Below are positions 34,262 through 44,100 of a stretch of 64,000 bases of DNA, piece after piece. The stretch lies in contig OY752152.1 in NCBI GenBank assembly GCA_963573315.1, positions 372,001-436,000 of the forward strand, written 5' to 3'. Position 1 is the first letter of the stretch, and every line of letters begins with the position of its first letter. This DNA is from Entomortierella parvispora (Eukaryota; Mortierellomycota; Mortierellomycetes; Mortierellales; Mortierellaceae). The notes beneath the pieces are model-generated. The model saw only the letters and a program-made list of their open reading frames with translations, was not told the origin of the DNA and did not search any database. Position numbers and translations under genes: made by a program.

Positions 34262-35553
34262 TCTCTTGGAAAAGGGTAATGAACAAAGGGAATGTGTTGT
34301 TGGCGGAGACGAATGAAGTGACGGATGGAAAGAGGGATGGAAAGACGAATGGAAAGATGAACAGAGCGAGACGAGTAAGAAGACAACCGTCTTCGAAACT
34401 GCGGACCTGTCCCAGCGGCGGACACAGCCCAACACGAGGCGGATCGACACGCGAAGCGAGCGCGTAGATTTATTAATAAATAAGTCAAAGCTTTATTCCA
34501 GGATAAATATCATTGATTAAGACTAATAACTAGTCGGTATTTTGAGCAGCGAATAATTGGAAGGCAGGTTACAACCGCTCCGCCAGCGTGTCCTCGCGCT
34601 TTCAGTCTTGTTTCGACAACTTCGGGAGACAGACGAGTCCTTGGTGGACGAATTCAAAGAGGATGTCAGGAATTCAGCTCGGGTGAATGGAAGGGGCGAC
34701 GAGAACTCTGTTGCAACATTTCCACGGAGTAGGCACCACAGACGGGACCATATTTGAAAACAATGGGCCACGTCGCAAAGTTGATTTCGCCTTGGTAGTC
34801 TGCTTCAGTCCTCTGTACAAAGGCACTCTGTGGATAGTAATATAACTTTGAGAAGAAAGTGATTCAATCGTTTTCTTACACATTACGTTTGAGGTGCGAT
34901 GAGGGTGTCAACTTCTGCATGTAGTCGAAAGCAGTATTTGCCTGTTCTCCTGCTTAAAGAACCTTTCGGCCAATAACATCCAGTCCTTCAACAAGTAGCA
35001 GGTGGGTCGCAAAGAAAGCGGGCCAATGGCTCTTGTAAAGACAAACGGCGAAAAAGCAAAAAAAAAAAAAAAAAAAAGAACTGCTCATCGCCACTGAAAA
35101 CATAAAAGAGGGTCCCACTTGTGCCTGTGACCCTGTCCCGCGTACCTTTTCCGGGATGTCCACCTGCTCTCAAATTTCTTATAGGCCGCGAAGACTCACA
35201 ACAGGCGAATGAACCTTACCAATCTACCTCACAAAGGTACTCAAAAAAACAGTTTTCAAGAATGGAACTCGCAAGTTGCTGATCTGTGTTACTATAACCC
35301 TGGCGCTAGTCTCCCGTACCACTGTAGAGCTGTACAGGTAGACTACATGCATGGTTGCAAACATGATAGAGTTCAAGGCCTGGGAAAACACAAACGTAAT
35401 GATTGGCCGTTCTCTTTCAAACTGTCCAGAACTCAAAACCACGAACAAAACGGCAGAACAAAGAAAGACACTATGGTGAGCTGCATGTAACAAAACAGAT
35501 TTCGAATGGGAGATGAAGTCTCATCATTCCTTTCATTTCTCATTCCTTCCGCC
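34262..35553. other. Intergenic region upstream of the prolyl oligopeptidase
   Basis: This region holds a GGATGGAAAG-type purine repeat next to the F-box start (34318-34372), a 19-base A run (about 35059-35077), and the promoter of the oligopeptidase. An in-frame ATG at 35506 would add 16 residues to that protein. No other gene was seen. Confidence 0.4.
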
Positions 35554-35850
35554 ATGATCAGCGTTGAAACCTCCTCTACTGCCTCCCTAGATGGCAGGAT
35601 TGCCTATCCTCAGGTCCGTCGAACAGATGTCACGTACACTCAGCACGGCCTGACTGTTGCCGATCCCTACAGATGGTTGGAAAATCTCGACTCGGAAGAG
35701 ACAAAGGCCTTTGTCGAGGCGCAAAACAAGATTTCTGCCGAGTTTATGAACAAGTTTGAGGACAAGCAAAAGTTCATGGAGCGGTACGAACGAAGCGATT
35801 TACTTTGCCAGCATCTCAATGAACAAAACAAACAAGAGTGATATTGATTT

Positions 35851-35931
<81 letters not shown>

Positions 35932-38164
35932 CCTCTCTCTATCTGTGTGGGTGTGTGCCTCAGCTTGACTGAGCTCTCCAACTTTGAGCGATTTGGCGTT
36001 CCTCGAAAGCACGGTGACTTTTACTACTACTTCCGCAACTCTGGTTTGCAGTCTCAGAACGTATTTTGCCAGTTGGATACTCCCAAGTCTGAGCCGCGTG
36101 TTTTCTTGGACCCCAACACGTTGGAGGCAGATGGAACAGCTTCACTTAAGACATACGGCTTCTCGCACTCTGGCAAGTTGTTTGCCTATGCCATCTCCAA
36201 ATCTGGATCGGACTGGAGCACGATTTATCTCAAGGACTGCCATGGCAACAAGTTGGACGATGTCATTGAGTGGGTAAAGTTTACCCAGATCGCCTTTACC
36301 CATGATGACAAAGGTTTCTACTACTCTGTAAGTTTCACTCTTTTTGTTTTCTCTTTCTTTCCGTGTTTATGTTTTGTTGTCACTAATCCATGTGATTGTA
36401 CTTTTTAAAGAGCTATGAAAGGCCTAATGTCGACGCTGTCACGGCAGGAACCGAGATTAGTGCCAACCTCAACCAACGATTGCTCTACCACAAGATCGGC
36501 ACGCCTCAATCAGAGGACATTTTTGTCTACCTTGACACTGAAAACCCTTTGTACAGGTTCCTACCCAAGATCTCTGATGATGGAAAGTACATCCTCATGA
36601 CCATCAAAAAGGACACCGCCCCCGCCTCCATGTTATATATTGGTGATCTCGAAGCCGCCGACAACATCATTACTCTGGGCTATGACTGGAACAAGATTGT
36701 CGACTGCTTCAAGTCTAGATATTATTAGTAAGTAGTCTAATAACTTTAAGGATGATGGACGTAATGTACCTGGATCGTCTTGACTTGGGTTGCCCATGCC
36801 AACTGTTAATCTTGCACCTTTAGCTTGACCAATGATGGCACTATCTTCTACTTTGATACAAATAAGGACGCGCCTCGCTGCAAGATTGTCAAGTACGATT
36901 TGTCCAAGCCAGAGGAGGTAACGACGCTATATTCTCTCTGGGATGTATCCAGCTCGAACACAATTGTCCTCTATATCGCTCACAATCATTTCTATCATTT
37001 TTACCGCGATTACAGGGGTTCATTGATGTCGTACCTCAGTCTGAGGATGTTTTGGTCAATTCGTTAGTCGTGGATGGCAACAAGTTGGTACTCAACTACA
37101 TGCGCGATGTAAAAGACATCATCATGGTACATGGTTTGAACTCTGGACAGTTCCTCCATCAGATCCCTATACCCGTCGGTAAACTTGGCCACATTGTCGG
37201 AGACCGTGACAGCAAGGAGCTCTTCATCTTTTTCACATCATTCCTCACTCCTGGCACCCTCTACAGTTATGACTTTGGCGTTGAGGATCAGGAGAGGCGT
37301 TTATCAATCTCCCGAGAGATAAACGTAAAGAACTTTGATAACACTTTGTTCGAGTCCAAGCAAGTCTTTTATGAGAGCAAGGATGGTTCTAGGATCCCCA
37401 TGTTTGTTACTCATAGGAAAGACCTTGTCTTTGATGGCAGCAACCCAACGTTTTTGCTTGGATATGGTGGTTTCTCGTCCTCCCTCCAGCCTGGTTTCAC
37501 GTTTTCACACATCGTCTTCATGCAGCACTTTGGGGGTGTTGTGGCTGTTGCCAACCTTCGCGGTGGTGGAGAATACGGCCAGGACTGGCATAGGGCTGGA
37601 ACTTTGTTGAACAAGCAAAACGTTTTCGACGACTTCCAGTATGCCGCCAAATATCTCATCAACGAAAGGTACACTCAACCCTCAAAATTGGCTATCAATG
37701 GACAATCGAACGGTGGCCTTCTTGTTGCTGCTTGTGTCAACCAGGCACCTGAACTTTTTGGTGCTGCCGTTGCTGAGGTGCCTGGCTTAGATATGTTGCG
37801 ATTCCACAAGTTTACCATTGGTCACAGTTGGCAGTCCGAATACGGTTATCCAGATGACAAGGCTGAGGACTTTCACAACCTCCTCAAGTACTCTCCCCTC
37901 CACAACGTTCACAAGAACAAGCCGTACCCCGCCTTTGCCTTGTTCACTGCTGACCACGATGACCGTGTTGTTCCCTTGCACTCGTACAAGCACATTGCCG
38001 AGCTGCAGCACACTGCTGGACCTTTGACCAATAACCCTCTTGTTCTGCGTACCGCAACCAAAACTGGACATGGAGCTGGAAAACCTACGGCTAAACGTAT
38101 AGAAGAGACCACAGACAAGTTTGCTTTTATTGCTACCGCCATCGGCGCAACCTGGAGAGACTAG
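35554..38164 (+). CDS. Prolyl oligopeptidase (S9A family)
   Basis: Exons 35554-35783, 35964-36327, 36411-36727, 36824-36917, 37016-38164; 717 residues, close to the ~710 of animal POP. Recognisable blocks are [20 protein letters not shown], the beta-propeller strands [14 protein letters not shown] and [11 protein letters not shown], and the alpha/beta-hydrolase core. The core has nucleophile Ser566 in NGQSNGGLL, the acid in TADHDDRVV and His687 in [11 protein letters not shown]. The enzyme cleaves short peptides after proline and is normally cytosolic; no signal peptide is present. The first intron (35784-35963) contains an approximately 90-base TC microsatellite that forms its pyrimidine tract. 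The exon 3 donor lies at a TAT TAT TA junction and completes a Tyr after splicing. ATG 35506 is an alternative start. Confidence 0.93.
35852..35942. repeat. (TC)n microsatellite inside a coding-gene intron
   Basis: About 65 bases of uninterrupted TC are followed by TTCTC and CCTC variants. It lies in the first intron of the prolyl oligopeptidase, 21 bases before the AG acceptor at 35962-35963. Confidence 0.95.
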
Positions 38165-38545
38165 ATCCCATAAATTCCACTGAGGCACAATACCGCTTTT
38201 AGTTGGCCGCTACTTCTGCTATAGAAACCTGGCAAAAAGATCCAATCCCATTTCTCGTTTTGTTTTTTGGAGTAGCTTTGGATCCATGTATCCGATCTTC
38301 GTGGTCCCGCAAAGGCCTTCATTTTAATTTGTATCCAGCCTTTTTTTCTGGTTTAAAGCTGTAGTGGCAACATGACGCGCGCACTCAGTGATCCAAATCA
38401 ATTGCCTTGAAGTCCCCAAGCAAGCGCTGTTTCAAGGCAGCGCTCATATGGATGAAGAATCATTTGTCTGCGTGACATTCACAATAAAGAGCTAAAGAGC
38501 AAGTTAGAGTGCCGCAAATTGTGCGATCCTATCGTCGTCAGACCA

Positions 38546-39003
38546 TGTTGAAGCCAGGGATAACGTCCCCAAACCAGTAGCTCTACCGCAGCACACCATT
38601 GCCCAGGTCAGTCAGGGCTCTGAATATACTGCAGCAATGGCAAAATTGACCAAGACTGGAAAGAGGACTCAACCAGAGCGTCCTCAGACCCCCAATCAAC
38701 CCTGGCGGAAGAACATTGAGCTCATTGCTTGGTCTTTAGCACGATCCAATGCCCCGCGTCACAACAAGAATCTGTTAAGGAATGCATTGAAGCCAGGGAT
38801 AACGTCCTCAAACCAGTAGCTCTACCGCAGCACACCATCGCCCAGGTCAGTCAGGGCTCTGAATATACTGCAGCAATGGCAAAATTGACCAAGGCTGGAA
38901 AGGGGACTCAACCAGAGCGTCCTCAGACCCCCAATCAACCCTGGCGGAAGAACATTGAGCTCATTGCTTGACCTTTAGCATGATCCAATGCCCCGCGTCA
39001 CAA
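38546..39003. repeat. Two-copy tandem repeat, period 239 bp
   Basis: Copy 1 runs from about 38546 to 38768 and copy 2 from about 38785 to 39003. They are nearly identical: both carry AAGCCAGGGATAACGTCC, CTACCGCAGCACACCAT and CTGGCGGAAGAACATTGAGC. Both copies contain a stretch that reads as protein (KPVALPQHTIAQVSQG, then QPERPQTPNQPWRKNIELIA). The period is not a multiple of three, and the frames stop soon after each copy, so this is not an intact gene. It looks like a duplicated fragment of a former gene or element; the source is not recognised. Confidence 0.85.
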
Positions 39004-39631
39004 TGACCCAAACTATCAAGAGATCGCATATGTAAAACAAACGTGAACAGCTCAGTCGAAAGTCTACCTAAGCAAAATCAATAGGAGAAGGAAGGCAATG
39101 GCAGTGGTTCCAGGAACGAGGGCAAAAGTGGAGTGATGCGTGATGGACGCGACACAAAAGGCAAGTCAACATCACGTCACCTGGAATTATCCCACGTGAC
39201 CTTTTCCACGCGCCACCTATTAAGCAATATTGCGCTTCTGACGACTCACTTTCTTCACATCCTCGAGGCCACCCAGGTGACAACATCACCAGAACGAGTA
39301 TCGGCGGCGTACAGGAGGAACGCAGCCGAGGGTCAGCAACTGACCCCAATTCAGGCCCCACGACCCCCCTAACATATTTCTTTTTTTTTATTTTCCTCTA
39401 TGCAGTGCTTCTTGTAACTCATTTTTGACCGTAGTAGCGCCGCCTGCAGATGAGAAATTTCCTTTTTTCTGTCCCCCACCCACCATCCTTCCAGTCCTTG
39501 CTCTTTCCCTGTCCTTGCTTTTTTCTCTTTCTCTTTCCTTGCTTGCTCTCTTTCCCTGTCCTTGCTTTCCCCTGTCCTTAACGTCACCTCTCGCTGGTGC
39601 ACTCCCCACCCAGCACTCTTCTCAAACACAG

Positions 39632-39646
39632 CTTTATAAATAAATA
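39632..39646 (+). promoter_or_regulatory. TATA box of the small secreted protein gene
   Basis: TTTATAAATAAATA lies about 100 bp upstream of the ATG at 39743, after a C/T-rich stretch. Position and composition fit a core promoter element. Confidence 0.6.
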
Positions 39647-39742
39647 GGATGCTGCAATTTTGCAAAGAAAAAAAAATAAATTCTCGAATCCACTTTTACT
39701 ACCCAGTTCCTCTTTGCCTTCGTATTCCTATCACATTCAAAC

Positions 39743-39979
39743 ATGCAGCCCCGATCCATGGTCATTTTCTGTATTCTTCTGCACTTCACGATTGCAGCTC
39801 CGACCCCTGGCATCCTCCAAGGCCTTGGCCTTGCTGGTGCTAACGGCCAGAATAATGTTGATTCAAGTGTAAATAGCAACGTGGTCTCTGGCGGCAACCA
39901 GCAATTTTCTGGCGAGGGTGTCACGAACAATCCGGCATTGACAGTTGGAATCACCAACGATTTCGCCGTCTCGGCTTAA
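39743..39979 (+). CDS. Small secreted protein, 78 residues
   Basis: The N-terminus is a clear signal peptide (MQPRSMVIFCILLHFTIA, then a likely cut before APTPG). The mature ~60 residues are rich in Asn, Gly, Ser and Val (VDSSVNSNVVSGGNQQF) and contain no Cys. A TATA box and a C/T-rich leader lie just upstream, which argues for a real gene despite its length. There is no intron. I do not recognise the family. Possible roles are a wall-associated peptide or secreted effector-like protein, both inference. The gene is isolated in a gene-poor interval next to decayed sequence. Confidence 0.7.
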   Translation: MQPRSMVIFCILLHFTIAAPTPGILQGLGLAGANGQNNVDSSVNSNVVSGGNQQFSGEGVTNNPALTVGITNDFAVSA

Positions 39980-41165
39980 AATATCAAATATCTACCCTCC
40001 CTCTGTATCTACCCTCCCTCTGTATCTATCCCCCCCCTCCGTATCCACTGCCATTCTTCCTCCCTCGCCATTGGCAACACAACCACACAATAAACAACAC
40101 CGTCATGGCACAAGTATATACAGTAAAGACCTGATGAAGAAAACACGCCAAACAAACGCGTGCGCTCCAACCAGGGTATTGCGCGTAGCTGATGTTGCGT
40201 GGGGGTTCGCGCTTGTGGGGTGCTTGGCAGGATATGGTAATCCTAAAAACGATGGGAAGAACAACCTAGTGTTTTATCAGTATCGGCCAAGGGGGAATGG
40301 AAATGTCAAGGGACCGGCCATGCGAAGCAAAAGTAATAGTAGGACTACTTGAGGGAGTTCATTGTGTCCTGGTGGGCAGATATTTGGTGGCGCAATTGCT
40401 GGCACCAGCCACACTAAGTCAGGAGACCTGTGTGACCAAGGAAGGGCGCCGACGGAACCATCTGTGGGAATGGATGGGCCAGGTGTAGATTCCTCTTTAT
40501 TATCGCTCTCTTCCCTTGGGTAGTTGCCGTCGGCATCCATGGATTGTAAGTGATGTGGTCGCTGTTTGTGGGAGCAGATGACCCCTAATGACGTTGTACA
40601 TGTTTTGAATTGCTATAGACATCTCTGTGCATGAATGCCCTGCAGCCCGAGCAGTAAAATCGCCACATGTACAAATTGTCCAACAAACATAGTGCACACA
40701 GGACACTTCTGTGAGGTATAGTACTCGTTGACCCCCACGACAATACAGCCAAGAGATCGGGTCTATAAAATGAACGATCACAGTGTTAGAAGCAAATTGC
40801 GCCTATGTTCTCTTTGGAAAATCCTTTTGCAGGGTTTACGGAGCAAGAGCTCGCAGGGACTTTTCATGAAAAGTGGAGGACAGCTCAGAACAGCGCTAAA
40901 GAAGCTGGCATCTGATGAGGGGGTAGCACCGACTATAGTAGGTTTACAAGGATGGATCGGAACTAAAGAACCCAGTTTTCTACTGTAGCGCTTCATTGCC
41001 GACATTGACCCCTCGAATCTCACCAGTCGCAAAAGACTCAAGACAGGACATCGCGCGCATGGCATCACGGCCAACGTCTCCAAGGGTGTTAGTTTGCGAA
41101 TTTTATTTATAATCTAGATGTATTTACAATGTTTGGGGGCAAATGATACACTGCACTTTATCATT
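39980..41165. other. Gene-poor interval with a possible relic reading frame
   Basis: Only short frames are present. About 40825-41085 on the plus strand reads as protein in pieces (FTEQELAGTFHEKWRTA in one frame, then LASDEGVAPTIVGLQGW and, after an in-frame stop, RFIADIDPSNLTSRKRL in another). This is what a decayed gene would look like, but no family is recognised. A short pyrimidine-rich tandem repeat lies at about 40000-40050. Confidence 0.35.
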
Positions 41166-44100
41166 TTATCCAAAAAAAGATCCCAAGGAAGAAGTCGCAG
41201 CAGGTTGCAACTGTTGCTGCTGTTGTTGCTGTTGCTGCTGTTGCTGCTGTTGCTGCTGTTGCTGCTGTTGCTGCTGTTGCTGCTGTTGCTGCTGTTGCTG
41301 CTGTTGCTGCTGTTGCTGTTGTTGCTGAGGAAGATGACCAGCAAAATTTAGTGAACCTGAACTTGTCACATCGGTTGTAGCAGTCAAGCCAAATCCTCCA
41401 TTATTGGGCAAGACGGACGAGGTTGTTGTCGTGGTAGACGTAAACGTGTTGGACAGACCCAATCCCTGAGGATAAAATCCATTCCCGAATTCAGAAGTCG
41501 CCGCGTACAATGGTCCTTGCTGAAACGGCTGTTGCTGTTGGGGGTAGTAGGTTGAAGCCAACATGGAATTCGAGGAAGACGATGACGACGAGTTCGAGAT
41601 GGACTGTTGAGGGGTATCATACTCAAAGTGATAAATCGGCTGAGGATGCTGTGGATCATGGGCCGTCGAAAAAGGTAGAGCAGAAAGCATCAGGTTGTCG
41701 CTGGGGTCTTTGTAAATGTTTCCACCGGAAGTGCCTCCTGAGGACGCAGTGAAAAGGGGAAGACCGTCGCTGATGGGCACCATATTAACGCCAGAGAAGG
41801 CTAACCCATCGGATAGGGCAGCCTGTTGTTGCTGGAGAGCCTGCAACTGGGATCCTATACCCGATCCATAAGGAAGACCACCGTTGGGTTGAATTCCAGA
41901 CATGGCATAGACGCCCATCTGCCTCCGCTTCCTGATAATGGATTCCATGTCGTGCATCTTTTCACGGTCCCCACCGCCACCCACCGCGGCTTCCTGGAGG
42001 TTCAGAACTTGCTGCTGCACAAGCAATTGCGGCTGCTGTTGCTTAGGCTGTTGCTGGTATGATGACGGATTGGCGGTTCCGGGCTGCTGAGCTTGCTGTT
42101 GTTGTTTTCCAGATCCGACAGGGACGCCCTTGTCGGCTTGAAGGCACCGTGCAATCATCTTTTGCTGAGTGGCCTTTTGTCTGTCCTGCAATGACTCCAA
42201 ATCCGTAGTCAGCCATGAATAATAGTGCCGATGATCCAGATCCTCAAGCATCTGCAACAATCTCGCCACCTTGCCGACCTGACCTCGACATCTACTCCTG
42301 AGCCTGGGCGAGAACGTTGACGACGCCGAAACAGTCGCCTCCACCTCTGATTCAGATTTCAAATTCCTGTTCTCCGTCAATATTTTGTCATAGATCCTCA
42401 GACACCAGTCCAACCCTGCGCCCAGACAGGTCATCATAGCTCGTTCGGGATACCGATCCAAAATCAAAGTCGACCACATGATCAGACGATCCGCCTCCTG
42501 GACACACTGCATGATCTTGTCCAGATGGTCTTGTCGTCTCATATAGTGTTGCTGCTGAGCGATTTGCTGCTGTAATGATGTTGTAGACAGGTTTGGGGTG
42601 CCAGCAGCAGACATTGAGTCGGAGCGCTGGTTAGCCATTGCTGTCGCGCCAAAATGTGAAATGCGAGAATTCATCGTCGAGGAGGGTATAGAGGATAAAG
42701 TCAAAGGTGACGCCACCGAAGGTGTGCTGGAGGTCAACGATGACGACGAAAGAGACATTTCCATAGGAGACGAAAAAAGATCTGACTGAGGGGTCGCTCC
42801 GGCCTGTCGCGTTGCATTGGCTGTTGAGGGCGAAGCCGGCAAAGAGGTGGCCAAGAGATCAGTTCCGATCAACAACATGTTTGGGTACAACAAGAGGATC
42901 CTCAGCATAGTATAAATCGCCTGTAACCCGACAGCTCGACCATTCACTCGAGGGTCCACACGATCCAGTCGTGAAGGATCGGTCTGAGCCATCAGTCTTG
43001 CGGGCAAGTCGTCGGTCCAGAGCTTGAGTGATAGGATTAACTCTGCCTCCGAGTACTCGCTTGACAATATGTCCTCAGGAGGCGAGTTTAGGAAATAAGC
43101 TGGCTGTGGTGGCTCCTTTGTGCTGTCTTGCGATTGTTTCTGTGGCTGCTTGGATGTCATGGATGCCACCGCTTTTCTACTCGCCTCAATCAATCGATCC
43201 TTTTCCTTCAGTTGGGACTGAAAATATGAATGAATCTTGCGTCCGATTCTCCAGAGGTTAATCTCTTTGAGCATAAACCACCGTGTCCACAACCCTTCGT
43301 CATGATCCAGCTCTGTCAAGGCCGGGAACTGCGCTTCCAGGTAATGATCGTCGATCTGAGCCAACTGACCTCGAATCACATGGTGGACAGAGTCAAATAT
43401 ATAACAAGCCCAAAAGAGCCATGTTCGGTTCTGGAGCACGATTGGTTTCGGCATCCATCGAGCACAATCCACATGGAGCCCTAAAAACGCCGACTCTGTC
43501 AACAACTTGAGCAACTCAACTCGGAGTTGAGTCCTTGGGTACACATAGCAAAGAAACAGGCAAGCCTGAAGATACGTGACAGAATAGGTAGGTCGAATGT
43601 CCTCTAGGTGGATCATCAAGCCTACAAAGCAATAACAGTTTCCCGTCATTAGAGTGATTCATATGCGTTGGAAAAACCTTTCGAGACCGAGCAACAGATA
43701 TTTCTACTCACCGTAGGCGCGGTTGAAGTACCGCATATACTGTTGCTTGTTCGCCTCCTTTCCAACGACCTTTCTGGCGATTCCATCAGGCCCCACGCTG
43801 TTGCTCGCAGCTTTCGATGTAACATTTTCAATATCTGGATCGATTCGAATAGCGACTCCTGCAATTGTGTTCAACAAGATTCGGGAGATGAGGCTTGATC
43901 TCGATTGCTTGGCTTGCTCCACAACCAGAGGCGTAATAAACGGTGGGAAAAGGTGGGAATTCTAAAGAAACGAAGCCAAGAAAGATAAAGGGAGAAAATT
44001 AGTGTTCAAAACGCATGGCATCAAAACAACACAAGACAGGTAAACAGAATACCAACCCACCTTATAGAACACGTCAATCGATCTCTCGATCTTGGCCACG

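Larger units (their letters stand above)
38165..39742. other. Gene-poor interval containing a tandem duplication
   Basis: This region starts with the 3' flank of the prolyl oligopeptidase, then holds the 239-bp tandem duplication (listed separately). About 39010-39370 has no recognised feature. A C/T-rich promoter (about 39390-39600) with CTTGCTTTCCCTGTC-like units precedes the small secreted protein gene. Confidence 0.5.

Noticed and set aside
41118-41351. Plus-strand poly-Leu and poly-Cys frames
   Set aside because: Antisense shadows of the CAG/CAA glutamine tract.
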